From an uncultured Oscillospiraceae bacterium (GTDB lineage Bacteria > Bacillota > Clostridia > Oscillospirales > Oscillospiraceae): a DNA stretch of 39,247 nt. The notes beneath the pieces are model-generated. The model was not told where the DNA came from. It worked only from the letters and a program-made list of their open reading frames with translations, and searched no databases. The stretch is taken from NCBI GenBank assembly GCA_944385545.1, contig CALWXQ010000012.1, positions 1 to 39,247 on the forward strand. Reading direction: 5' to 3'. This document shows, in pieces, positions 24,942 through 32,858 of this stretch; position 1 is the first letter of the stretch, and each line of letters begins with the position of its first letter. The position numbers were made by a program, and so were the translations under genes.

Positions 24942-26315
24942 TCAGTTCTGTCCCGACGCTTCCTCTTGCGTCAAACGCCGGAAGAACACAAAGAAGGCTG
25001 TGGTGGTTACGGCAGCAGACAGAATATCCGACACCGGTTCCGCGAGAAATACCGCGAAGGCCTTATTCTCAAAGAACAGAGGCAGGATAAAAATCAGCGG
25101 AATCAGCAAAATAAGCTTGCGCAGGCAGGCCATAACCAGACTGGTTTTGGCCTGTCCCAGGGCCACGAAGGCCTGCTGGCAGCTGATTTGAAAGCCGATG
25201 GAGAACGCCCCCATCAGGAAGATCCGCAACGCCCAGCCTGTGTACGCCACCAAATCCGCGTCACTGGTGAAGATGCCTGCGAAGAAATCCGGTACCGCCA
25301 TCAGCAGCAGCCAAAACACCGTGGTGTAGCCCACGCAGGTGAAAAACTGGCAAAAAAACGCCTCCTTCACCCGATGCAGCTTTCTTGCGCCGTAGTTAAA
25401 GCTGATCAGCGGCTGTCCTCCCTGGCAGATGCCCTGCAGCGGCATGGTGATCAGTTGGTTGACGGAGGTCAGCACCGTCATCGCCCCCACAGCCACATCT
25501 CCGCCATAGCGGGACAGCGAGCTTGTAAAGCTGATGGACAAAAGGCTCTCAGTAGAGACCATCACAAAGCTGGAGATCCCAAGGCTCAGGCAAGGAGCAA
25601 TGATCTTTTTTTCCAAGGGCATGTATTTGACCTTGAGCTTCAGGATGGTCTTCTTCCCGGTCAGGAATTTCAGGATCCACACCGCGCTGACCGCCTGGCT
25701 CAGGACTGTGGCCAAAGCCGCGCCGGCCACGCCCATATCAAGCGCGAAAATGAAAATGGGATCCAATACGATGTTGATCACCGCGCCGATCACGGTGGTC
25801 AGCATGCTCATCTGGGAAAAGCCCTGGGTGGTCAGGAAGGTATTCATACCCATGACGATCAGAACAAACACGCTGCCCAGAATATAAATCCGCCCGTAGG
25901 TCACGCCGTAGGGCAAGGTCGCTTCGGATGCGCCGAAAAGCCGAAGCAGGGCGGGCGCGGTGAAATAGAACACAGCGGTCAATACCACAGACAGGATCAG
26001 CAGCAACGTAAAGCAATTGGCCAGGATCTTTTCCGCCTTCTGCTGATCCCTCTGCCCCATGGCAATGGCCGCTCTGGGAGCGCCGCCGGCGCCTGCCAGC
26101 ATCGCAAAGGCGGTAATCAGCATGATAATCGGCGTAACCAGGCCGACGCCGGTAAGGGCCGTTCCGCCGATTTCGGGAATGTGGCCGATATAGATCCGAT
26201 CCACCACGTTATACAGAAGATTCACCACCTGACCGACTACCGCCGGCAGAGCCATTTTGACCATCCAGCGTTTGACGCTGCCGCTGCCCATATCATTGGT
26301 TCGGTTATTGCTCAT
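24942..26315 (-). CDS. MATE-family multidrug/Na+ antiporter
   Basis: A 457-residue membrane protein with twelve predicted helices in two MatE halves (about 17-180 and 240-400). Typical MATE features include the N-terminal VKMALPAVVGQVVNLLYNVVDRIYIG (about 20-45), the internal repeat motif GVAGAALATVLSQAVSAVW (about 190-208) and the second-half PLQGICQGGQPLISFNYGA. The family exports cationic drugs or metabolites using Na+ or H+ gradients. It overlaps the upstream MarR gene by ATGA, so the two are translationally coupled and probably co-regulated by that MarR protein. The exported compound is unknown. Confidence 0.93.
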   Translation of the reverse strand: MSNNRTNDMGSGSVKRWMVKMALPAVVGQVVNLLYNVVDRIYIGHIPEIGGTALTGVGLVTPIIMLITAFAMLAGAGGAPRAAIAMGQRDQQKAEKILANCFTLLLILSVVLTAVFYFTAPALLRLFGASEATLPYGVTYGRIYILGSVFVLIVMGMNTFLTTQGFSQMSMLTTVIGAVINIVLDPIFIFALDMGVAGAALATVLSQAVSAVWILKFLTGKKTILKLKVKYMPLEKKIIAPCLSLGISSFVMVSTESLLSISFTSSLSRYGGDVAVGAMTVLTSVNQLITMPLQGICQGGQPLISFNYGARKLHRVKEAFFCQFFTCVGYTTVFWLLLMAVPDFFAGIFTSDADLVAYTGWALRIFLMGAFSIGFQISCQQAFVALGQAKTSLVMACLRKLILLIPLIFILPLFFENKAFAVFLAEPVSDILSAAVTTTAFFVFFRRLTQEEASGQN

Positions 26316-26764
26316 TTGACGCTTCTCTCCTTTAGCATTTCCATATTTCGCAGGATCCTTTCAATGGTGTTGCGAAAACACGCCAGATCCTCCTCCGGGA
26401 TCCCCTGAACCAGCTGCCGGTAAAACCGCTCCTGGGCGTCCCGTCCATCCTGAGCTGCCAGGCGTCCCCGCTCTGTAAGCTCCAGACGCGCGCTGCGGCG
26501 GTCGGCAGGATCCGGAATCTTTTTCAGCATCCTGCGCCACACCAAATCGCTGACAGATAAGGAAACATGGGATTTTTGCAGACCTCTGCGGGCTACCACA
26601 TCCGCCGCCCGGTCAAATTGAGGGGTATTATGTAAAAACAGCAATACATCCAGTTCCGTCTGCGTCAGCTCCCACTCCAGACAAACCGGTTCCAGCGCCT
26701 TTCGATATGCCCGCCGGGCAATATCCATGGCAGAATGATCCAGAGGAAATAGGAATTCCTTCAT
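26312..26764 (-). CDS. MarR-family transcriptional regulator
   Basis: A 150-residue winged-helix protein. The DNA-binding part (about 30-110) contains the helix-turn-helix AADVVARRGLQKSHVSLSVSDL and the wing signature DPADRRSARLELTERGR typical of MarR. N- and C-terminal helices form the dimer interface. GAGG lies 7 nt before the ATG. It is the first gene of a two-gene unit with the MATE transporter. Two inverted repeats overlap its own promoter, consistent with autorepression relieved by a ligand that the transporter exports. The ligand is not known. Confidence 0.93.
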   Translation of the reverse strand: MKEFLFPLDHSAMDIARRAYRKALEPVCLEWELTQTELDVLLFLHNTPQFDRAADVVARRGLQKSHVSLSVSDLVWRRMLKKIPDPADRRSARLELTERGRLAAQDGRDAQERFYRQLVQGIPEEDLACFRNTIERILRNMEMLKERSVK

Positions 26765-26788
26765 AGCATCGCCTCATTTAGTTCTATT

Positions 26789-26800
26789 TTGAACGTTCAA
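26789..26800. promoter_or_regulatory. Candidate MarR operator
   Basis: Perfect palindrome TTGAACGTTCAA placed over the predicted start site, just downstream of the -10. The second inverted repeat (26817-26830) overlaps the -35. MarR dimers commonly bind such sites; binding here is inferred. Confidence 0.65.
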
Positions 26801-26801
26801 T

Positions 26802-26830
26802 AGTATACAATCTTCGTTGACAAAAGTCAA
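26802..26830 (-). promoter_or_regulatory. marR-MATE promoter
   Basis: -35 TTGACT (26830-26825), 17-nt spacer, -10 TATACT (26807-26802). The -35 is part of the inverted repeat TTGAC-TTTT-GTCAA (26817-26830). Confidence 0.8.
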
Positions 26831-26897
26831 TTGGTAAAATGCGGCAGAGTAGAAAGCGCATTGTTCCCTGCCATCAGAAAAAACGGCGCTTGACAAC

Positions 26898-26924
26898 CCG
26901 CATTCGGATGCGGTAACCTTTTTT
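26898..26924 (+). terminator. Terminator-like hairpin in the gap before the lipoprotein cluster
   Basis: CCGCAT-tcgg-ATGCGG followed by TAACCTTTTTT. No plus-strand gene ends here, so its role is unclear. The gap 26865-27423 holds no convincing gene. Confidence 0.5.
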
Positions 26925-27078
26925 CATTAATACGCCATGGATTACGATTCTTCAGGCCTGCGGCTTGCCGCCGCCTTTTTCAGATTTCATCTCAAGGCGA
27001 ACCCCCTGGCTTTCTCCCATTGCCGGGCGGATTCGGGTTCTTCATCTGTCAGAACCCGCGCTTACCAGGCGCGCAAGC

Positions 27079-27121
27079 AAGGGGTTGTCTCAAAACCAAC
27101 GTTTCGAGGCAACCCCTTTTT
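27079..27121 (+). terminator. Terminator-like hairpin overlapping the mini-element
   Basis: AAGGGGTTG.../...CAACCCCTT followed by TTT. It uses the left inverted repeat as part of its 5' arm. No gene is known to end here. Confidence 0.55.
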
Positions 27122-27252
27122 GCCGGGTTTGGCGCGCCAAGTTGGGTAAGTGGTTCAAAAGCGGGCGGAATTCAAGCGCGGGGGGCATGATGGCCGGCCG
27201 TCCGCCCACGCCCCCGTCCAGTTTTTGCGCATTTTTTCCCTTTTGAGACAAC
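27084..27252. repeat. Mini-element with 12-bp terminal inverted repeats
   Basis: GTTGTCTCAAAA (27084-27095) and TTTTGAGACAAC (27241-27252) bound 169 bp without coding content. A solitary related half-site, CTGTCTCAAAA, occurs near 20859-20869 after trpB2. The layout resembles a MITE or the remnant of an insertion sequence. Confidence 0.55.
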
Positions 27253-27334
27253 GCTTTTTTATGTTCCAAAAAAATTTTGTCAAAATTTTCCCTTAGGTGT
27301 GTTTTTTCCGCGGCTCATTCGTTATTACAGGTAT

Positions 27335-27391
27335 AGGGAACGGGAGATCCTTCCGCGTCTGGGAGCATTCTGTCCGGAAGTGCCGTTCCCT
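27335..27391 (+). promoter_or_regulatory. Large stem-loop in the leader of the first lipoprotein gene
   Basis: Outer arms AGGGAACGG and CCGTTCCCT with inner CTTCCG/CGGAAG, about 30 nt before the start codon. It could affect mRNA stability or translation. No known riboswitch was recognised. Confidence 0.5.
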
Positions 27392-27423
27392 GTCAGGAAA
27401 TTTCAAAAACGAGGTGTAACTGT

Positions 27424-27999
27424 ATGAAAAAACATTCTGTTTTGCGAAACATGTGTCTGCTGGTTGTCTGTCTAGCACTGCTCACCGGCTGCGGCAAGGA
27501 ACAGTCCGAAGCCTCCTCCGGCAATGTGGTCAATGCCACATCGCCTCTGGAGGTGGATCCGGAGGCCCTGAACGGCGTATCCATCACCCTGCCCCAGGAC
27601 ATGACCCGGGAAACCGTATCGGATATCCAGCACGATTTTATTCAGGATGGCAAACAAGTTGGTGGGATCGTCATTGTGGATATTCCCAATGAGATGCTGG
27701 AATCGCCCTACGGATATTTACTCCAGATCTCTGATCTTATAGGACAGCAGCTTATGCCAGACGTGGATTCTGATGAAATTGAGTTTATCGGGGCAGGCGG
27801 AAATGTCTATGCCTATATGGAGGTCTACACCGGGAAAGGCGAGGATATCCGGTATTACCATTATCTGCTCCGGGGAGAAACCTACCTATATGATATTTGG
27901 TTTTCCTACGATGAGATCGACACGGAGGCCGCCTCGCAGATCCTGGCAACCGTTTCCTCTGAGGATATCATAGCCGAGCTGAACAAAAGCCCGTTCTAA
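27424..27999 (+). CDS. Lipoprotein of unknown function (paralogue 1)
   Basis: A 191-residue protein with a type II signal peptide: basic MKKHSVLRNM, hydrophobic core, and lipobox LTGC with the lipidated Cys at about 23. A short linker is followed by a soluble domain (about 45-190). That domain shares an ordered set of blocks with the protein at 28379-29113: ITLPQDMTRETVSD, QVGGIVIVDIP, QQLMPDV, YLYDIWF and a C-terminal DIIAELNKSPF. The two are clear paralogues. Family not recognised; it is expected on the outer face of the membrane. The nearby ABC transporter suggests shared function, but no binding fold is identified. GAGGTG lies 8 nt before the ATG. Confidence 0.9.
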   Translation: MKKHSVLRNMCLLVVCLALLTGCGKEQSEASSGNVVNATSPLEVDPEALNGVSITLPQDMTRETVSDIQHDFIQDGKQVGGIVIVDIPNEMLESPYGYLLQISDLIGQQLMPDVDSDEIEFIGAGGNVYAYMEVYTGKGEDIRYYHYLLRGETYLYDIWFSYDEIDTEAASQILATVSSEDIIAELNKSPF

Positions 28000-28010
28000 G
28001 GAATCTCTGA

Positions 28011-28162
28011 ATAAATACCCATGCGCTTTCGCAGTGCGCCACCATTCATGAAAGGCTTCGGCCCATGGGTATGGATATGCATCAGCATCGGTTGCCTAGC
28101 AAGGGGCGAGATGCTGGCATTTATTAAAAATTTACTATGAATGCGGAGCTTTCATAGTAAAT
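28011..28162 (-). repeat. Palindromic repeat module A, copy 2
   Basis: Inverted relative to copy 1 at 24541-24690. Here the terminal hairpin is a perfect 12-bp stem (ATTTACTATGAA arms), where copy 1 has C-G instead of A-T at one pair. The outer ATACCCATG/CATGGGTAT pairing is kept while loop sequences differ, so base pairing looks conserved. Confidence 0.88.
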
Positions 28163-28187
28163 CGTCTTCGGCTGAATGCCGGATCTT

Positions 28188-28262
28188 TTGCCCCATCCGT
28201 GCAGTTCAAAAAGCAGGAAATACATACAGGATTCCTCCACTGTTTGAACTTTCGGCTGAGCC
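28188..28262 (-). repeat. Palindromic repeat module B, copy 2
   Basis: Reverse complement aligns with 24826-24893, including GTTCAAA arms, the ATCCTGTATGTATTTC loop and the closing CGGATGGGGC. Modules A and B fill most of the 28000-28378 gap, which holds no gene. Confidence 0.85.
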
Positions 28263-28378
28263 AAAATCTCTCGGCATCCGCTCTTGCCGATTTCATCAGA
28301 GCTTTCCTAAGAACAGACCCTGGCCCGGCAGAGATCATCGCCGGATCCATAGAAACACCGATACAGAAAGGACATACC

Positions 28379-29113
28379 ATGAAAAACCAATTCCCATTGA
28401 TTCTGTTCTGCCTCCTGGCCATTTCCCTGACGGTGCTTACCGCATGCGGAAAGTCCGAGGCCCCTCCCCCCAGCGTCCCGCAGACCATCCTGCCGGAGCC
28501 TACCGAGGAAGCGCAGACCCTGGCCAGTCAGGCTCCTGAGACTACGCCGGTTCAGGAGGAAGCTGTGACCCCCGACTATGGGCCGAACCCCTGGACACAG
28601 ACCTACATCACGACCGATCCCAGCATCGAAGCAACCCCGGAAGTGCTGGACAGCATCACCATGACCCTGCCGGACGATGTGACCCGCCACCGGGTATCTG
28701 ACCGCCAGTTTGATTTCGTCAAAAACGGGACCCAGGTGGGCGGCTTCCTGCTGGTGGACATTCCGGAGGAGATGCTGAAAAAGGCCGCCGAAACCAAGGA
28801 GGATTTTGAAGTTCTGTCCGACCATGTGGCCAAACAGGTCATGCCGGAAATTTATCCCGAGGAAGCCTGCCTGTGGGGCGGTGGGCATATCAAAGACAGC
28901 GGTCATTATCTGCATATTTCTATCAAAACCACGGAAAAGGACGGTTTATGGGGTCAGTACCGGCACCACATCTATGTAGGAGAAGAATACTGCTATGATT
29001 TTTGGATCGATGAGGCTTGGTGGGGAGACGGCGGTAGGGGCATCGTGGACAGTCTTTCCGCCGCGGATATCAAGCCGGAGCTGAACAAAGCGGAATTTGC
29101 CTGGTCGAATTAA
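28379..29113 (+). CDS. Lipoprotein of unknown function (paralogue 2)
   Basis: A 244-residue protein with signal peptide MKNQFPLILFCLLAISLTV and lipobox LTAC (Cys at about 23). A Pro/Glu/Thr-rich linker (about 25-80) spaces the domain from the membrane. The domain (about 95-244) repeats the blocks of paralogue 1: ITMTLPDDVTRHRVSD, QVGGFLLVDIPEEML, KQVMPEI, YCYDFWI and DIKPELNKAEF. The ATG at 28379 with GAAAGGA upstream is chosen; the open frame continues back to 28199 through repeat module B, which I take as non-coding. A degenerate third signal-peptide sequence follows 45 nt downstream. Confidence 0.9.
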   Translation: MKNQFPLILFCLLAISLTVLTACGKSEAPPPSVPQTILPEPTEEAQTLASQAPETTPVQEEAVTPDYGPNPWTQTYITTDPSIEATPEVLDSITMTLPDDVTRHRVSDRQFDFVKNGTQVGGFLLVDIPEEMLKKAAETKEDFEVLSDHVAKQVMPEIYPEEACLWGGGHIKDSGHYLHISIKTTEKDGLWGQYRHHIYVGEEYCYDFWIDEAWWGDGGRGIVDSLSAADIKPELNKAEFAWSN

Positions 29114-29158
29114 GGCAGGTCACCGCCCTGAAGGTGTTATAGGAAGCAACACGCAGGC

Positions 29159-29221
29159 ATGTTACGGTGGCTCTTAGCCATTTCCCCGGCAGTATTTACC
29201 GCAAGCTGCAATCCTGATTGA
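29159..29221 (+). pseudogene. Relic of a third lipoprotein signal peptide
   Basis: A 20-codon frame reading LLAISPAVFTASC then NPD and a stop. At DNA level it follows the signal-peptide region of paralogue 2 (LLAISLTVLTAC), including an unbroken GCCATTTCCC match. No paralogous domain follows. It is best read as the remnant of a lost third lipoprotein gene. A tiny lipopeptide is conceivable, but the ribosome site is poor and the lipobox non-ideal. Confidence 0.6.
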
Positions 29222-29238
29222 AATGAGGTACTTTGCTT

Positions 29239-30132
29239 ATGGAATTGAAAATAACCGATCTAACCAAGGACTTCCGCAAAACCCGGGCGGTGAATCGGGT
29301 AAACTACACCTTCCACAGCGGCGTATACGGCCTTCTGGGGGTCAACGGTGCGGGAAAGACCACCCTGATGCGGATGCTTACCACGCTGCTGAATCCCACA
29401 TCCGGCGCCGTTATCTGGGATGGGCAGGACGTCTTTCAAATGGACAAGGACTACCGCCGTCTGCTGGGGTATCTTCCCCAGGACTTCGGGGTCTACCCGG
29501 ATTTCACTGTCCAGGACTATCTGATGTACATCGCCACCTTAAAAGGCATCAAGCCGGCGGTGGCCAAGACCCGGGTGGAGGAGATGCTCCACCTTACCGG
29601 CATGACCCAGTTCAAGGGCAAGAAAATGAAAGCTCTCTCCGGCGGCATGAAGCGCCGGGCGGGCATCGCCCAGGCGGTGCTGAACGATCCCAAGATCCTG
29701 ATCCTGGACGAACCGACAGCCGGTCTTGACCCCAGCGAGCGGATCCGGTTCCGCAATTTGATCAGCGAACTGGCGGCGGATCGGATCGTGCTGCTGTCCA
29801 CCCACATCGTCTCCGATGTGGAATCCGCGGCGGGGCAGATCATCCTGATGAAGGACGGGGAATTCCTGGTCACCGGCACGTCCGACGAGATCATCGCCTC
29901 CTGCCCTGACCGGGTATGGATCTGCAAGGTACCCAAGGAGCAGGTGCTGTACTGCCATCAAACCTATCGGGTATCCAATGTGAAAACCCTGTCCTCCGGG
30001 GCGGAGCTTCGGATCCTGTCCCCGGAAGCGCCCATGTCCGATGCTGTCCAGGAGGAGACCTCCCTGGAAGATGTGTTCCTGTCCTACTTTGGCGAGAAAT
30101 CAGGTGGTGAAGATGGCAATGGTATGGTATGA
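29239..30132 (+). CDS. ABC transporter ATP-binding protein
   Basis: A 297-residue ATPase of the type serving ABC-2 permeases (drug, bacteriocin or lipid export). Walker A GVNGAGKTT (34-42), Q-loop YLPQDFGVYP (79-88), signature LSGGM (133-137), Walker B LILDEPTAGLD (154-164) and the switch histidine in LLSTHI (about 195) are all present. The C-terminal region of about 80 residues ends in SLEDVFLSYFGEK, typical of these proteins. The ATG at 29239 lies 10 nt after GAGG and is preferred to an upstream TTG. It overlaps the first permease gene by 20 nt, so the three genes form an operon. Confidence 0.95.
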   Translation: MELKITDLTKDFRKTRAVNRVNYTFHSGVYGLLGVNGAGKTTLMRMLTTLLNPTSGAVIWDGQDVFQMDKDYRRLLGYLPQDFGVYPDFTVQDYLMYIATLKGIKPAVAKTRVEEMLHLTGMTQFKGKKMKALSGGMKRRAGIAQAVLNDPKILILDEPTAGLDPSERIRFRNLISELAADRIVLLSTHIVSDVESAAGQIILMKDGEFLVTGTSDEIIASCPDRVWICKVPKEQVLYCHQTYRVSNVKTLSSGAELRILSPEAPMSDAVQEETSLEDVFLSYFGEKSGGEDGNGMV

Positions 30133-31375
30133 GATCAAAAAGATCCTGTTGCGGCCAAGCTGTCAGATCGCCCTGCTGATCCTGCTGGTTCTGGCCGGGC
30201 AGTCCTGCTACCGGGTGCTGTACGGGTCGGAAGGCGTGAGCTGGACCAATGAGCTTGGACAGACGGAAACCGGCTGCGCAGCCGCCCGGAAGCTGCGCAA
30301 TGCCCAGAGGGAATGGTCCGGCACGCTGGATCAGGAGCTGCTGGAAAAGGCCCTGGCGGAGCTGAAGCGCATTGACAGCGCCCCGGATGATCCCTCCCTG
30401 GATGAGGTGACCCAGAGCAACATCAAATTCAGCCAGAAACAAAAGCTGATGCCCATCCGAACGTTGCTCAACCTCTCCTTCAAAGGCGGGTATGAGTGGC
30501 AGTATGGTTCCTACTTTGTAGCGGAGAAGGTGGAGCCGGAGCAGCTCCCACATTTCTATGAGAACCGTATTCAGCATCTGAAAGAGTGGCTCTATGACGA
30601 GGACAGCACCGGATATACCCGGTTTTCAGAAACAGAAAAGCAGTATTTGATCCGTAACTATGAAACCCTGGAGACGCCCTTTCAGGTGGGGTATACCGCC
30701 GGCTGGGAACAGGCCTTCAGCGCCAGCTATTACACCATCCTGTACGGCACCATTCTCATCGCGTTCCTGATCTCCGGGGTGTTCGCCAATGAATTCCGGT
30801 GGAAGGCAGACTCCGTCTACTTCAGCACGGAGCTGGGAAGAAAGGAAGGCTCCGCGGCAAAGCTGACCGCAGGCTTCCTGTTTACCACAGTGGTGTATTG
30901 GAGCGTCCTGCTGGCGGTAAACCTGTTCATTCTGATCTTTCTGGGCTTCGACGGCGGAAATTGCCCGGTGCAGGCAACGTTTCACTATTGGAACAGCATC
31001 CATCACATCACCTTCTTTCAGCTAAGCCTGCTGCAGCTGGCAGACGGCTATGTGCTGTGGATGTTCATCTCCGCTCTGGTGATGCTGGTGGCGGCAGCCT
31101 CCAGGTCTGTGAGCATTTCCGTCTGCGTTCCTTCTGTGCTGATTATGGTTCCCGATATGTTGGAGCGCAAAGTCGATTTTGAGAAAGCGTTATCCCTGCT
31201 CACCCTTTTCCCCCATAGAATGACGAGTATTTATGCGAATCGAACCCTCATCCTCTATACCATCCTTGGCAATGTGGTGACCCCCGCTTTCATCCAGCGG
31301 GTTCTGTTTTCCAGCCTTACGATCCTGATGTTTGCTGTCTGCTACCGGGTTTACCGGCGCAAGCAGATCCGCTGA
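30113..31375 (+). CDS. ABC transporter permease, paralogue 1
   Basis: A 420-residue membrane protein. One helix near the N-terminus (about 15-33) is followed by a large extracytoplasmic domain (about 38-200), then about five more helices, as in ABC-2-like exporters. The domain carries AAARKLRNAQREWSGTLDQELLEKALAELK, nearly repeated in the next gene. The C-terminus FAVCYRVYRRKQI also matches the paralogue. The start ATG at 30113 has AGGTGG just before it and lies inside the ATPase gene. With the next gene it probably makes a heterodimeric channel. Substrate unknown. Confidence 0.88.
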   Translation: MAMVWYEIKKILLRPSCQIALLILLVLAGQSCYRVLYGSEGVSWTNELGQTETGCAAARKLRNAQREWSGTLDQELLEKALAELKRIDSAPDDPSLDEVTQSNIKFSQKQKLMPIRTLLNLSFKGGYEWQYGSYFVAEKVEPEQLPHFYENRIQHLKEWLYDEDSTGYTRFSETEKQYLIRNYETLETPFQVGYTAGWEQAFSASYYTILYGTILIAFLISGVFANEFRWKADSVYFSTELGRKEGSAAKLTAGFLFTTVVYWSVLLAVNLFILIFLGFDGGNCPVQATFHYWNSIHHITFFQLSLLQLADGYVLWMFISALVMLVAAASRSVSISVCVPSVLIMVPDMLERKVDFEKALSLLTLFPHRMTSIYANRTLILYTILGNVVTPAFIQRVLFSSLTILMFAVCYRVYRRKQIR

Positions 31376-31394
31376 GAAAGGAGGCGGTGGAACC

Positions 31395-32636
31395 ATGCTG
31401 ATGCGTTATGAGCTGCAAAAGGTTTTTACCAAACGGGCAAATCAGATCATTTTGATTCTGCTTGCCATTCTCACCGTCTATGCTTCCAGGAGCGCTCTGC
31501 GAAAAGTGGAATGGATAGACGACCAAGGAAATTACGTAACCGGCCATGCCGCCGCGGTTAAGCTCCGGGAGGCGGATCAGGAATGGTCCGGCATCTTGGA
31601 TCAGGAGCTGCTGGAGAAAGCCCTGGCAGAATTGAAGGAGATCTACAGTTCTATCGAAATTGACGCCCAATCCCAGGAAAGCAACTGGCTTCTGCGGAGC
31701 AAACTCCAGGGCGTCCAGGAGATCGCGGATCTTCTCGCATGGGCGTATAGATATGAATACAGCACTTTCGAAGAATTGGTGGCAGGGCTTCAACCGGAGG
31801 ATCTTTCCCGGTTCTACGAAAACCGTATAGAAACCCGGCGGATCATGCTCTATGAAGATGATAACGCCTGGCCACGCCACAACTATTCTGAAAGCGAGAA
31901 GCAGTATATCCTCAGCAAATTTAAATCTCTGAATACGCCCTTAGAAATGCGTTATCACGAGGGTTGGGTACAAGCCACTGATCAGCTTCCCACTTTATTA
32001 AAGTACGGCATCATTCTTCTGAGTTTTATCCTGGCGGGTATCTTCTCCGATGAATTTTCGCTGAAAACCGACGCGATCTACTACAACTCCCTCCATGGCC
32101 GTACAAAAGCTACCGCGGTGAAGGTGGTAATCGGATTGTTAATCATTACGGTGCTCTACTTGCTTTGTGTTGGAGCCTTCACTTTGATCGTGCTGGGGAG
32201 TTTAGGGACAGACGGCGCTCACTGCGGCATTCAGTCCCATAGCGGGTATTGGAGCATCCGAGAAAACATGACCTTCCAGCAGAAGTACTTACTGACTGTT
32301 TTTTCGGGATATCTGGGATATCTGTTTATCGGCTTTCTCATTATGTGGATTTCCGCGAAAACCAAATCTCCGGTACTGGCCGTGCTGATTCCGTCTCTGC
32401 TGATCCTGCTTCCGGAGTATCTCAGAGGTTTTAAAGGCCCCACCATGCGCCGGATCATCGGGCTGCTCCCGGACAAACTGCTGGATATCGGTCAAGCGAT
32501 CGAATACCTGTACCTGTATACCATTGGGGACAATATCATGAGCGCGGTACCCATTGTGCTCGCCATATACCCCTGCCTGACCGTTGCGCTGGTGTTCCTG
32601 TGCTATCACGAGTACCGGCGTAAGCAGATCGCTTAG
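31395..32636 (+). CDS. ABC transporter permease, paralogue 2
   Basis: A 413-residue paralogue of the preceding permease with the same layout: N-terminal helix, large extracytoplasmic domain (EADQEWSGILDQELLEKALAELK, about 58-80), then about five helices and a C-terminal YHEYRRKQI. AAAGGAGG precedes the ATG by 9 nt. Having two permeases behind one ATPase fits an obligate heterodimer. Middle parts differ more than the ends, suggesting an old duplication followed by specialisation. A stable hairpin follows the stop. Confidence 0.88.
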   Translation: MLMRYELQKVFTKRANQIILILLAILTVYASRSALRKVEWIDDQGNYVTGHAAAVKLREADQEWSGILDQELLEKALAELKEIYSSIEIDAQSQESNWLLRSKLQGVQEIADLLAWAYRYEYSTFEELVAGLQPEDLSRFYENRIETRRIMLYEDDNAWPRHNYSESEKQYILSKFKSLNTPLEMRYHEGWVQATDQLPTLLKYGIILLSFILAGIFSDEFSLKTDAIYYNSLHGRTKATAVKVVIGLLIITVLYLLCVGAFTLIVLGSLGTDGAHCGIQSHSGYWSIRENMTFQQKYLLTVFSGYLGYLFIGFLIMWISAKTKSPVLAVLIPSLLILLPEYLRGFKGPTMRRIIGLLPDKLLDIGQAIEYLYLYTIGDNIMSAVPIVLAIYPCLTVALVFLCYHEYRRKQIA

Positions 32637-32659
32637 CAGCAAACCTTTTTCCACAGAAA

Positions 32660-32693
32660 AGCCTGCTTTCCCGGGTGTCGGGAAAGCAGGCTG
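32660..32693 (+). terminator. Hairpin ending the ABC operon
   Basis: Arms AGCCTGCTTTCCCG and CGGGAAAGCAGGCT, loop GGTGT. The following CCCCTTT is a poor U tract, but the stem is very stable. Confidence 0.7.
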
Positions 32694-32761
32694 ATCCCCT
32701 TTGGCTGCGAAAATCATTTCTCCCAGTTACAGCGGATTTTCACCCACTTACGGCAGCGCTA

Positions 32762-32790
32762 TTGCACAATGCCCTTTTTCAGATTACAAT
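32762..32790 (+). promoter_or_regulatory. Promoter of the sigma-factor operon
   Basis: -35 TTGCAC (32762-32767), 17-nt spacer, -10 TACAAT (32785-32790). It looks like a vegetative promoter. I do not see a typical AAC-rich ECF -35. Confidence 0.7.
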
Positions 32791-32858
32791 AGGGTTATCC
32801 CATGTGGATGCCACAGGGGCGATTTCTGTGTTCGCCTGCCGGCGCAATGGAGTGAATT

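Noticed and set aside
26865-27423. Possible small RNA gene in the gap
   Set aside because: Several hairpins and terminator-like stems exist, but I see no matched promoter and no known RNA signature such as SRP, 6S or tmRNA.
28199-28378. 60-codon extension of the second lipoprotein
   Set aside because: It reads through repeat module B, and the signal peptide begins exactly at the ATG at 28379.
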